From positions 1 through 64,000 of the IMG/VR virus record IMGVR_UViG_3300036985_005960: DNA of 64,000 nucleotides, one strand, 5' to 3'. Positions within the stretch are counted from its first letter, which is position 1. Every line of letters starts with the position of its first letter. The position numbers were made by a program, and so were the translations under genes. This DNA comes from a virus. The notes beneath the pieces were generated by a model that saw only the letters and a program-made list of their open reading frames with translations, ran no database searches and was not told the origin of the DNA. Shown here piece after piece: positions 15,401-22,600 of the stretch.

Positions 15401-18208
15401 TTAGATTATTACGGAAAAGGAAATAAATTTTCTGTTGCAAGTGCTTTGGCATCAGTGTTAAATGATAAATTTGTTGATAACAAATGGATAGAACTTCCTG
15501 CCAATATATTAGATAGAGATATCGATATGAATCAATCTATAATAGGACTAAAACCAGGAGAAGTTAAATTTAACGGAGAAGGTAAAGCCTTAATTGTTGA
15601 TAATCAAGGAGTACAATTTATTATGGAAATGATATATGAAAATCATGCTCCTATAAATAATTCTACAAGTTTATCTTTAATTAATGATTTAGGTTTAGAC
15701 TTTGATAATCTACCGGAATTTACATCTAGTTCATTTAATATTGCTAAGATTGTGAAAGTTGTAAATAAGAAATCTACTTATGAATTTGCTCCTTCTCAAA
15801 TGTTAGAATTAATTGATAAAGCTAATAAAGTAGAATTATCAGAAGAGCATAGAGAGTTATTTAAAAATGCAACACATATAATACCTATTGATATATTATC
15901 TAATATTACTACTCCTTCTTCAGAAAGAATTGTAAGTAATAACTATATAACAAATATCTTATCTAGTATAGATGATAATATTCATACTAATTATACTAAT
16001 ACTTCTGAGATAGTATTAATAGGAACTAAATTATCAGATAAGGTTTATAATACAGATTCTGTACAATATGCTTTTGATAATCATAAATTTTTGATTGATA
16101 AAGCTATTGCTGCTGGGGCTTCATTTATTATTGGATCCGAAACTGGTATAGAAGCACAAGCTGTATCTTATATACTTAGTAGCGGAACTTATAGTAGAGA
16201 AGGTAATAAGCTTGTAAAGAAACCAATTATAAGAGAAAATTCTACTACAAAAGTAATAGTAGAAACTGATTTAGACATAAACAATTTTAATGCTAATAAT
16301 GATATTAACAGAGGCCAAGGCTTTAGTGGATTGTTAGAGGCTAAATTAGGATTGAATAATAAAACAAAGAATAATAAAGTGTTTGAGTTAGAGATTGATA
16401 TGGATAATGAAGTAATACCTATGTCATCTACAATTAATAATTTTGAGTCTATACTTAGATCACATACTACTATTGGAAATGTAGACAATGCTAGCGAAAT
16501 TGAGATAGAAAATATGAACAATTCCTTAATTAGTGAAGAAGAATTGTTTCTTGAATCATTAATAAAATTGAACATATTAAATAAGTATAAAGAACAACAT
16601 TCTTTACTTGATTCTCCAATTGAATCTATTAGTGATTTAGATAATAAATTTGATACTCTTAATAAAAATGATGAGTACATTGAGAAACACAATGAAGTAT
16701 TCAAGATCTTTAATAAGGGTAGATTAAATATTGCTATTAGAAGCCGAGCAATAACGTTAAATTATTTGAAGAATTATTTTCCAGAATTAATTGCTCCTAG
16801 CAAAGATTTAGAGTCTTTGAAAAAATCTAAATTACAATTTACTTATAGTGATACTTATAAAGAATTTTTAAATTCATATAAACTTACAGAAAATAGTTTC
16901 AAAGAAATGTTAAGTTCTTCAACTACTGTAGAAGATTTATATAACATTTTAAGTACTACTGGAGACAATATTATCTTAAACAATGGAATACCAGAAGGAC
17001 AAATTGCTGCAAAGATTATCAGAAATAATTTGCCAAGAATAAAAGCATTGTCTAATTTTGATACTTTATTTGTATTAGATTACTCTGCAATTTACGGAAG
17101 TCCTTTTAGCAATCAAGAAGATTTCACTAAAAAGAATAATAAATTAAAAATAACTAGTGGTAATGAAGCTGAAATAAAATTAGCTTCTGCACCTAGATTT
17201 ACACAAATGTTTAAATATTTAAAAGAATACGGATTAATTACTCCGGATATTTTGAATGATAAAAAATTAACTGTAGAACATAACAGACACAAAGTATCTT
17301 TAGATTTGTCTGAAGGTTCTCCAGAAGTTTCAATTAATAACGCAATTACAGAGATAAAAACTCTTATCTATGAATCCGTGAAGTCTCTTTATAATGAAAC
17401 AATTACTAAGACTAACTTTACTAAAGCTGAAACACAAGGTGATGTTGTAGAATCATTCCATCTTAAACAAGATTTCTTAGCAAGTAAACATATTGCTAGA
17501 AATAGATCTTTGTGGGGTAATCCTTGGATTTATATGTTACAAAACAATAGATCAACTACTGAAGTACAGTTAGACGAAAAAGGAACTTTCTCTTTAGGGA
17601 AATATTCAGCTAAAACATCTGATGAATTATTTACTGTAACAACTCCAGGTAAACTAAATCAAGTAAGATTTATGCCAATTGCTCTTGAAGAAGCTGGTAT
17701 ATTCTTTTTAGCCCATAAATATGGATCCAATAACGCGGTTATAGTTGAATACTTAGGAAAACCACATGGAATAGTTGATATAAATGATTTCTTTGATAAA
17801 GAAAATATTTTCAAAGAAGTTGCTAGAATTAACATTACTAAATCTTTAGATAATATAGTGCCTTTAAACAAAGCTGCATCTTACGGTTCTAAAGAAGGAA
17901 ATATATTTGCTTTCTTGTATACAGGAAATAACGAGGAAAATATTGTTGACGGTCCATTTATTATAGAAAAAGATGGAAAAAGAACTTTAGCGGTTAAATA
18001 TTCTACTGTTGATCCGACTAAGATTATTGATAAGTATTTTATCGATGAGAAAGATAAGATGTTGATTAGTGGACAAAAACATATTTGGACTTCATTTAGC
18101 AGTAATACAAATGGAATATTAGAAAATCCTGAAGTAAAACCTAAAAATAATTCAGTATTACCTACTGAAAAAGAAATAGATGAACAACAGAAAAAATGTG
18201 AAGAATAG
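3467..18208 (+). CDS. Giant virion RNA polymerase, crAss-like (double-psi beta-barrel type)
   Basis: This 4,913-residue protein is the likely DNA-dependent RNA polymerase carried in the particle, which in crAss-like phages is injected and transcribes early genes. The diagnostic parts are RIPSQGKQS at residue 1791 and, 38 residues later, GQDHDNDKL, whose Asp1829, Asp1831 and Asp1833 form the DxDxD metal-binding loop of the second double-psi beta-barrel. An upstream segment near residue 1440 (KMSGGQHVVATAEK) fits the first-barrel region. The single-chain polymerase of Cellulophaga phage phi14:2 is roughly 2,200 residues, so this chain is over twice as long; the parts before about 1200 and after about 2300 have no assigned function. 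It uses ATG overlapping the previous stop and ends in TAG. The call is firm for the catalytic region and inferential for the rest. Confidence 0.9.
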   Translation: MSKINKCIAAAYQINSNIDMALRFKASGKLGFNAMDYIADSILNNSPEFIKALIGKNDPENLELYKHYLDTVVTITTAKVARLSSTKFDNKITDAYSKLGIPMDTMRKELSDLIESKLSKIDLGIIDENKSLETLTQSNITGSEKDLTSTDATVEIKNNVDVIRDLGVLSFRPLPLINNSQANYTEIINHYFTSNPQLIEEFEKLFKDTFMNSIFDTNLYSETPYRNVNDAILNSKSIMESLAQGSSLTLENDIANYADSDVSIRNGYYAQIINNHFSNIASDLLPGIDFTKFDFNKENNSSISFSASMSSDSSYDMMNQFIKQLLLNTNKLSVNKQDLSTSMSTGNSRITESNINYALKTTHDLDQSDFDQWCKNFKYEIDILSNSEEKDILSSFYYKYFATEPYMVDNIAKQSLNYIAKNSDKISEEDRQNIHNIVTNTYNHFAGNLNAESNIFINDKITLTQHLHAEAASQLIESFKNGLVLYTGGTQTLKADVLKKISIEQNNENLIIKINKHEIKVSLNKNNGLTYIQVEEPLSDAVNASLMKILLGDNSLINKRPVLKDYIINNKGNDFELTNLIANIAWVLKSKQDPKAIQDIINSQQSNALKPVIFDSNQLDLKDTLFNAIDKGNSNSRSNIVPKLIESSKRISMAIKSKRLNLNRDIVSNIMKSNMMYSTESNIREVEKKAKEGVKTLLGNNLFVKRKFKVVQYYALEGLKIGDTSKTLSQLSEKEQQHLLISSFASSAITSNYRQGLVLLTIPSDKSNITAPLIESLGNNLDFMPVHNVNGFVTLNKPALVSQLIDTKKTFHTDLANQIVSLWKAEISKNMSSNVELLAKLNSVKDINELQNFAKENKIPVDILKSLTSEIHYKTAYSKDGNYAVIGDIFLSNYNTWNDPTKSSDKVKELERDFFNQLIKDGYYKNKKLTIDLPYDINKALSNRFPKNPTSSLLLSYFYASATMTSEVNNLVGASIYQFKDGERDSKSKIEKTAKILFDKKVAQAAIDKKSIDEAAVYEEVYASVRHNELYSNMYMNQIKRNAPLTSGIEKLRLASKKEKGLMFEKVAYSAVVEDNVSFVELLGALSPDLKQESTDAVCFVSWFYHKKMANSIGGVYSTNFEEDAPLKDITLSKDSVTGVLTIQKKASFKLSIEHLKNGSPLLQKAFIKMHNTIKFNNPFNTNGIICSSVYDVWVANGGWGNMQTAFEKTAEFLAENTEYRNQYIEILNFKSAEKTGNSSINSFESLNDLNQPLLYKEINMLNHGNILRAGHDTDTTDKTGNKSDLSTPTQIVTALGLEGATQDLSNEVYKALEHISINELNAFNEDIKDKAVHILQKKIETSDNTLNIGAEKIANIFLLVNKHKLHIKLSENEESELLGYLTEYSAIEAAKNYIFKDITKKALATRETHGPGTDLINKVNPDWGSLQLKSVLRTALASHLDSLTIKLKMSGGQHVVATAEKFLQVFTTPNGARLTRSSYNKVAPKNTLITKNNRHLYSFTDLVTVDNDPKLYAFGDLTEEILENNIVNGIDLESENLISELSFMKYFRYDENGKRLYFGTAESNTDVIYNQLKNAVTEGDRRNLEHEIQIILNKDHWITESTEFITPMMHLASYNLKTSDDITDIIGDVDVYAPNSEKEIINNSESFFRKRLNEIASNNLNLSLLVKSKNKQGLLLDLFSTRRNGELRIKLATTSGIVDIDKTIKNLKYNLKGVNSIEADTFISEIRESLKSTEQNILKAEGDPKDVSLYNSTLGLLGISAKAKQRLVIDKLAISQSNAFYKVLEFVTCRIPSQGKQSGTVGRSIGFINDTKNTFYTGVVFTKLTGQDHDNDKLNTVVLSVNEFGEIYDYTKYLDENGKISSDKQEEVKRNIITELSEKFKSESVSELSNRINNALASEKNYLINALKNYAYDKMKETFKSSKNAIESQTPISMDSIQSAVSKVGTIYETSKEDIEEDDKGISNLSAANFSPDNIAGVPSLIKILTVGKGVVGIAANNMKIFGAVFNANSQDIEKTYTRFFVNPEMENLPFAQSKEYMDLYKETFDLQNDYDSNNMSHTVKIFVEEKDGSVSVKKSDGIANIKSVNFEKSKDIAVIAVANKFYEENNSLVPDSEAFNDALELEVRKYLDAKNITTQQAWEYISELLSAATDNAKEFILGRIGADMSTSGIISNMLMLGFDLKTSIDLINNPTVQEIFKKSERTRELNYSGRAVGIREGIKEHIRTKAGKYTFDAETLNATNRAKASKNRYNKLLENKKNSVQFLSEGAKPFSALVQNDINSILSKDITVSPSEYATMCKKLTDKYPAYSFIRTSKLVSDNKNLRNLINIVKNSDTTYVLGYKQENDYKSVLAAAALYFNKTVYFLNAKGEVTDTINGSSLPVALGSNYSIINNLNVDLNPATINDSLFDENNGINSFDLMYTMQVESAKQEFEKAENFKALVLNKFLLDGPRQLLQFLDALDESRLLGGVLNINQGIKITDWEESAYLAKVQTSLENGTQSSLSQKIDDLLNNTNIPNNLHKFYNIPFVLSKNPHFLASIKVQLFNHIANNELNNIQNIITSLAQDFDSSTESTEDESLMMLNEYRMEKSYKSIAEIPYNYAIYKMYNRTDLPDDFKAISFKLENNTFSFNLSNAEERFSFLNTLPQIIDELKELHPALKNNLFLQSLRIDSLVDSFTGNSMPIIKTGNLMELEESERAKLKLSFDTLNNDKELEVKSLYNALVHYSIIMNKGGNDKNSFSLLINQLGNIFNEWHNTLSSLTKEEVLSAVSTTGDASILLSPESIMMKSTAQRQNVSFDDIDLTSDFEADLAEQGIFSRKSGNRKNKFLHAPKKTRTTPNIIRSKEYPDLVFMWGKDHNNEEKFMLITPKANPKSVILDFSNNNFGDLNRVGWQLGHTANIDQFRVGQVVYPIIGSNPEAYAVIVDNKWINVLKDDLKSFNPNMVFDGLRIGKRASNDSDTNETEDYKLSGLTKDLNMYIGGVSYRITEEIPSNTKKGDTIVKGQTVRYGQQNIPVDVEYLGNVSSDEILNTYFSGMSYEDKRLVERNKKNGKDQSYHVVQVKLLERPKIISSSSFLKVITDSKEANAVLEKGATYFMSKPELTKLNRGNNIISLGIGRNSQSFILSKINDSLYTLDEYVKYTGSLSTAALNLGISEYELTKKLANPEEKKTFIYKLYPYDSKSNFINSRQEINMVGKIDKPALEGVNIYQLKHTKLGSDLSEVFGYTLKDFSSSTSSRRDLEKVKQALKEQDSFDDSIIDNNIDLINSLISSSTNILFTNMKDNTSVGLKGNARLLNEFLELNKLSIDDVKNRFDSIKQSLNLNNKDLEIAFTLLSEHIEKNKSRNQSKNFTSYTNNLELQAAILSGKPLFVFNKNRDQWQEYNYKSNMFEDCNLPLFVGNEVTMSGVERQLESNHDLEILTSLLTHNNKFRELSDGTLGKFSVHGELSLSGVPINEEINSSINSYNSKSDSTEDFYTSKSDEMFLFKNEKNNPFISSSVSGDLIRKVITLDGQEFPLEDFREQENVVLTKYADGAVKIILTTSYGEVTYVSMSPELIAEYSNFTGEEQYDNFKFKIGDKYFIFNNILKIKDVRSFELRDQLKTEKEQLKKLGLIAADHFNNVITPLYKSLRFPKNADPSKSFRFKGIDSYNGFITWISSDNDFDFSEEEKVLVEKLIEENKKYKNMVQSTRDFVEALRAKFSSSLDAKASNISFTNPSTEVLVFLTDGFNFGQNTLIEKLQRDKGLSLALSNFDTQLAYDKTNSLFYLKLFTENKIADNGALIKSIGKLLYTAQEDLDKNKDLAKTFILDLPVNGLEEKVFGDMTGYDAGRAISRALSLLKSRNTWPSNLVLSSRLAEFVNSTDGFINLATINRTKPFEVVHLSSESNNIYNFRGADFMQRNMTSGSASTIASTWANWLGTESKNLYAASEIGSIVQSRFNGNEEKAFKSLLTLWAQQNPKAFNRIAFDIGNKSILDYYGKGNKFSVASALASVLNDKFVDNKWIELPANILDRDIDMNQSIIGLKPGEVKFNGEGKALIVDNQGVQFIMEMIYENHAPINNSTSLSLINDLGLDFDNLPEFTSSSFNIAKIVKVVNKKSTYEFAPSQMLELIDKANKVELSEEHRELFKNATHIIPIDILSNITTPSSERIVSNNYITNILSSIDDNIHTNYTNTSEIVLIGTKLSDKVYNTDSVQYAFDNHKFLIDKAIAAGASFIIGSETGIEAQAVSYILSSGTYSREGNKLVKKPIIRENSTTKVIVETDLDINNFNANNDINRGQGFSGLLEAKLGLNNKTKNNKVFELEIDMDNEVIPMSSTINNFESILRSHTTIGNVDNASEIEIENMNNSLISEEELFLESLIKLNILNKYKEQHSLLDSPIESISDLDNKFDTLNKNDEYIEKHNEVFKIFNKGRLNIAIRSRAITLNYLKNYFPELIAPSKDLESLKKSKLQFTYSDTYKEFLNSYKLTENSFKEMLSSSTTVEDLYNILSTTGDNIILNNGIPEGQIAAKIIRNNLPRIKALSNFDTLFVLDYSAIYGSPFSNQEDFTKKNNKLKITSGNEAEIKLASAPRFTQMFKYLKEYGLITPDILNDKKLTVEHNRHKVSLDLSEGSPEVSINNAITEIKTLIYESVKSLYNETITKTNFTKAETQGDVVESFHLKQDFLASKHIARNRSLWGNPWIYMLQNNRSTTEVQLDEKGTFSLGKYSAKTSDELFTVTTPGKLNQVRFMPIALEEAGIFFLAHKYGSNNAVIVEYLGKPHGIVDINDFFDKENIFKEVARINITKSLDNIVPLNKAASYGSKEGNIFAFLYTGNNEENIVDGPFIIEKDGKRTLAVKYSTVDPTKIIDKYFIDEKDKMLISGQKHIWTSFSSNTNGILENPEVKPKNNSVLPTEKEIDEQQKKCEE

Positions 18209-18261
18209 TTAGTGATAGATTTAAAAAAAATTATTAATATTAAATATAAGATACTAATAAA

Positions 18262-19686
18262 ATGATAAATAGTTGCCCGTTAAAAACAAGTAAAGAGTGG
18301 AAGGAATTAGTCTTTCAAACAGACGAAAGAACTGCCTGGGGAACTTGGATGTACTTTAATGGAGATTATCCTCCTACCTTTATGACAAAGGAAGAGTTTA
18401 AAAGCAAGCTTTTAATATCTCCGTCTATGTCAGGATCTAATATACTATCTTTAAAAGATAGACTTAGATTATATAATGAAGATAATGGAACATCACATTC
18501 TATTTTAACCCAAAAGACAAGAGGTTCAGACCAATACACTGTTAATCTCAATATGAGTTACTATCCTATTGATTTAGAAATAACAAGAAAAGATCATTCT
18601 GAAAGCCTGGGATTAACAGGAGATTTAGTATCTGGTAATACCGATCATATAGTAAGTAAATATGAATTCAAAACAGCATCAGGAAAGTTATTCTCTACTA
18701 AACTTTATGATAATCAATTAATTGATCTTCATAAAACTATTAGTGCACTAAATAATAGTAATTTTGAGAATGGCATATCAGAGGTTTATTCTACAAAGAA
18801 TAAAAGACAAATTGGAGAATCAAATCAATATACAATTGATATTGTAAAAAGTTACAAATCTTTAAATATAGATGACAAAATTGTACGTTCTATAGAAAAA
18901 GATTTTGATAAGAATACTTCATCTATAAGAACAGATGAGTTAATCAGATTAAAAGAGAAAACTAAAAGTAAAGAAGTAAAAAATTCTAAAACCTTACTAT
19001 CTAAAAAAGTAATTTTATATCCAGTATTCAACAAATTATCTGCTTTATTAGACAATCTTATTATCATAAAAAGTGGTAAAGATTTTTCTATGATTAGTGA
19101 TGAATATAAAGATTTAGAATCCTTCTATTTTACCGATAAATTATATATAAATAGTGATAAGATTCATATGGATTCTCCATTATACTTATATGCTGGTAAT
19201 TTATATTTAAATAATTTAAAAGAAAATAATCTTAGTGATTATAATAAATTACTTCTTGAGTGTTCAAGTCATCCTTTAGCTTCACAAATAAATAGTTTAT
19301 ATAATGATCTAAATACAGAGGAAAAAAATAGATTATTATTCAATTTGCTTTTAAAATTAGTAAATACAAATCAAATTAGTTCAAATATATTGCCATTAGA
19401 AGATATAGAATCTGGTGTCAGATTAGAATTAACAAAAGTATTTTTAAATTCTAAATTGATAGAAGAAGGAAAGGAATTAAGTATAACTTTAAATAATTCT
19501 TTATCTCAAATATTAAAACAATTATCTAATAATGAACTATTTAGTAATCAAAGTTCTTTATTCGGTAACGAGAATCAATATACACAAGAACAAATTAAGC
19601 AATCTTTAAATGATACAATATCAGATAAAGAATTTGAGAAACAATTAATTGAAAATGGCTCTATACAAACCATTTGTAAAATATAA
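18262..19686 (+). CDS. Unknown 474-residue protein of the virion RNA polymerase block
   Basis: No family is recognised. The N-terminal part is rich in aromatic residues (ERTAWGTWMYFNGDYPPTF, residues 15-33); the rest is polar and mostly helical, with Asn/Leu-rich stretches toward the C-terminus. It starts 53 bases after the polymerase stop and ends 3 bases before the next gene, so it is probably cotranscribed with both. Because everything else on this strand looks like ejected virion cargo, it may be a structural or ejected partner of the polymerase. That is inference from position. Confidence 0.8.
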   Translation: MINSCPLKTSKEWKELVFQTDERTAWGTWMYFNGDYPPTFMTKEEFKSKLLISPSMSGSNILSLKDRLRLYNEDNGTSHSILTQKTRGSDQYTVNLNMSYYPIDLEITRKDHSESLGLTGDLVSGNTDHIVSKYEFKTASGKLFSTKLYDNQLIDLHKTISALNNSNFENGISEVYSTKNKRQIGESNQYTIDIVKSYKSLNIDDKIVRSIEKDFDKNTSSIRTDELIRLKEKTKSKEVKNSKTLLSKKVILYPVFNKLSALLDNLIIIKSGKDFSMISDEYKDLESFYFTDKLYINSDKIHMDSPLYLYAGNLYLNNLKENNLSDYNKLLLECSSHPLASQINSLYNDLNTEEKNRLLFNLLLKLVNTNQISSNILPLEDIESGVRLELTKVFLNSKLIEEGKELSITLNNSLSQILKQLSNNELFSNQSSLFGNENQYTQEQIKQSLNDTISDKEFEKQLIENGSIQTICKI

Positions 19687-19689
19687 AAT

Positions 19690-22600
19690 ATGAAGACAGG
19701 TTGTGAAACAGTTTATTTAGATGAAAAAAATAATAGAGCTAGTGTATATTATAATAACTTACATTTAGGTCATAATATAGCTTACTCTCAGTATCTTACT
19801 TATATGAAGGGTAAGGCAAACACAATTGTACAAAATAAAACTGTCAGTTTAGATACAATTTATCATCAGCCTAAAAATGAAAAATTAGAGGGTGTTCGAA
19901 AGATGATAAATGATTCACAAACAGATGTGATGTCAGACGGAAAAATACATACAATAGCTGAAGATATAGTGTACAGAATGAAAGCAAAGGAATTGATTAT
20001 GTCTTCTCCTGCTTCTTACGATTATACAACTTCTCAGGCAAATAGTATTATAATTGATGATATAAAAATACAAATTAATGCTAAGGCTATTGATGATGCA
20101 AAGAAATTTTATTTATCAGAACCAGAGGCTTTAAAAGCTTCAATAGATACTGTTAAATATAACTGGTCTTTTCATACTGATGCTGGTATTAATATTGACA
20201 AATATGTAACTTCATTTCTTGAATCTTATAACAAAGCATTATTACAATCTGCAGAAGAACCTTCATTAAAGCACTTATTAGATGAATTAGATTTAAGTAA
20301 AATCGCAACTGATAAAGCTAAAGAAACAATGCGAGAAAATGTATTAACAGTTTTTAAAGCATTAAAGAGTTTTGTAGATTCTCGTGGCCTAAAAAACTAT
20401 GAGTTTATTCCACAATTTAGAATTAGCAATGAACAATTGCAAATGCAGGGTATAATGGATTTAGTTATACATGATAGAGATAATAATAGAGCTATTGTTA
20501 TAGATTATAAATTCAAAGAAAAAGGTAAGGAATTTTTGTTTAATAGTAATGCTCTTGGTAAAATGACAGGGCCTTTCAAAACATTATTTAACAATAAGAA
20601 AACTCAAGCTGAATTACAATTAAGTGGGTATAAATTATTATTAGAGAAAGCTGGACTACCAACAAATAATATTGATATATATGTATTACCTCTAATAGGT
20701 AAACCTATTAAAGAGAATGGTAAAATAACTGGATATGAAAGTATAGATCCGCCTAAATTTGAGCCATTAACATATCAAAGATCCTTAATAGGAAAATATC
20801 TAAAAGCTAAAAGAAAGATTGATATTGACGAAACTATAGTAGAAGAGAATGGAAAGCATAATTCTACAAAGGAATTATTATTAGATTTAACAAATGGTAA
20901 GATACAGCCAATAACTTACGATATGGATCATGATATTGATTATATCTTAAGAAATGGTGTTATAGTAGATGCAACAACCGGTAAGGAATATTTTAGAAAT
21001 ACATTTACTGAGAAAAAAGAATTTTTTACAAGTGATGATATTGATGATAGAAAAGTACAATTAAAAGAATATTTAAAAAATAAAGCGGAAGATAAAGATA
21101 AATTAGCTAATAATTTGATAAGCTTCTTTTACGAAAAAGAATGGCCGGGGGATGCTAATAATAAATTTACTAAGGCTAAGACTTTGCAGGCTAAACAAAT
21201 ATTAGAAGGTTTAGATTCAAAGGATTTTACTTTACAACAAATAAAAAACCTTTATGGATTTGAAAATTATGATCCTAATATATTGGTTGCTATTAATAGC
21301 AAAACAGGTGAAGCCCGTTTAATTAATGCTTCAAATGAAATAAATAAAGTTATTAGATTTGGAGACAAAAGAACTTCTATATTTGGTAAATATATGGAGG
21401 ATAATACTATAGCTTCTATATATAAATTAACAGGGCTAGAATCTAATTCAAATAATTTTAAATTAATAGAATTAGCAATAACTGCATTAAAATTAAAACA
21501 AAGAAATTATATTAGTACAGTAGAGTCATTATTTGTTGGTACAATAAATGGTAATGCTAACCAAAACGTTCCTTCAGTATCTAGTATGTCAGATATAATT
21601 CCGCAATTAAAAATCATAAATGATATATCAGGAGATAATCTTAATAGCGAATTTAAAGAAATATTATCTGATTCTTCTTTAGATTCAGGTAGTAATAAAA
21701 TTGATTGTCTTAAAGAATTTATAAAACAAATTTCTATATCTTCTTCATACATACCTTTAAAGTCTTCTGATTTTAAGGATAAGATAAAAGCATCATACGA
21801 TTTATATTTAAATGAGGAAATAAATAAACATGAGTTTTTGGCAAGATTAAATGAAGCACAAAAAATAATGTATGCTTCATTAAAGCCAACAATTGTTGCT
21901 AATAATCCTCTATTACTTGCAAAGAACAAGGAATATAGCTTATTATGTGATGCTATCTTAAGTGTTGCTGAATTCTCTATTGATCCAGGTGCTCTTACTA
22001 GAAAGAGACAGATGAAAGATTCTTTTAATTTATATGGAAATCATGACAATCCAGTTATGCAACAAGTATACGTTATGGATCAAACGGCTCAACAAGAAGT
22101 TACAAGAAGATTCGAACATTTTTATGCAGAACATAACAAGTTAGTAAAAGCTTTAAAAGAAGATTATAATAAGAGAAATCCTAATAAGTCAACTAGTATT
22201 ACATCTGTTGATCAACACGAAATATTTGCTGATTTATATGTTCAAAATCCAAATGTAGAAGCTAAAGATTTTAACAACGCGTATAAATTAAAATCTTCTA
22301 CTGATCCAACTTTAACAAAAGCACAAAAAGATTATATAAATTTCTTTAATGAAAAAATAAAATCCGGATTTGCATTATCACTTTCTTCAGAACAAATAGA
22401 GAAATTTGACGAAAACTGGGAGCTTGGTACAGTGCCAATTATATCGGCAAGCTCAGAAAATAGAATGAGTAGAGCTGTTAATGCTGGTGAGAAGTTTAAA
22501 GTCTGGGGTAACACTTTAAAATATCAAGGTGTAAAACAAGCTAAAGATGTTGTTAATTCTTTATTTTATGAAATAGATAGTAAGTTTGCAACACAACTTA

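Noticed and set aside
18206-18265. TAG stop of the polymerase gene could be read through to a TGA that overlaps the next ATG (ATGA at 18262), hinting at TAG recoding.
   Set aside because: A 4,913-codon frame and all other long genes carry no internal TAG, so TAG is not sense here. Nineteen stop-free codons in AT-rich DNA are not unlikely, and the extra peptide looks like non-coding sequence.
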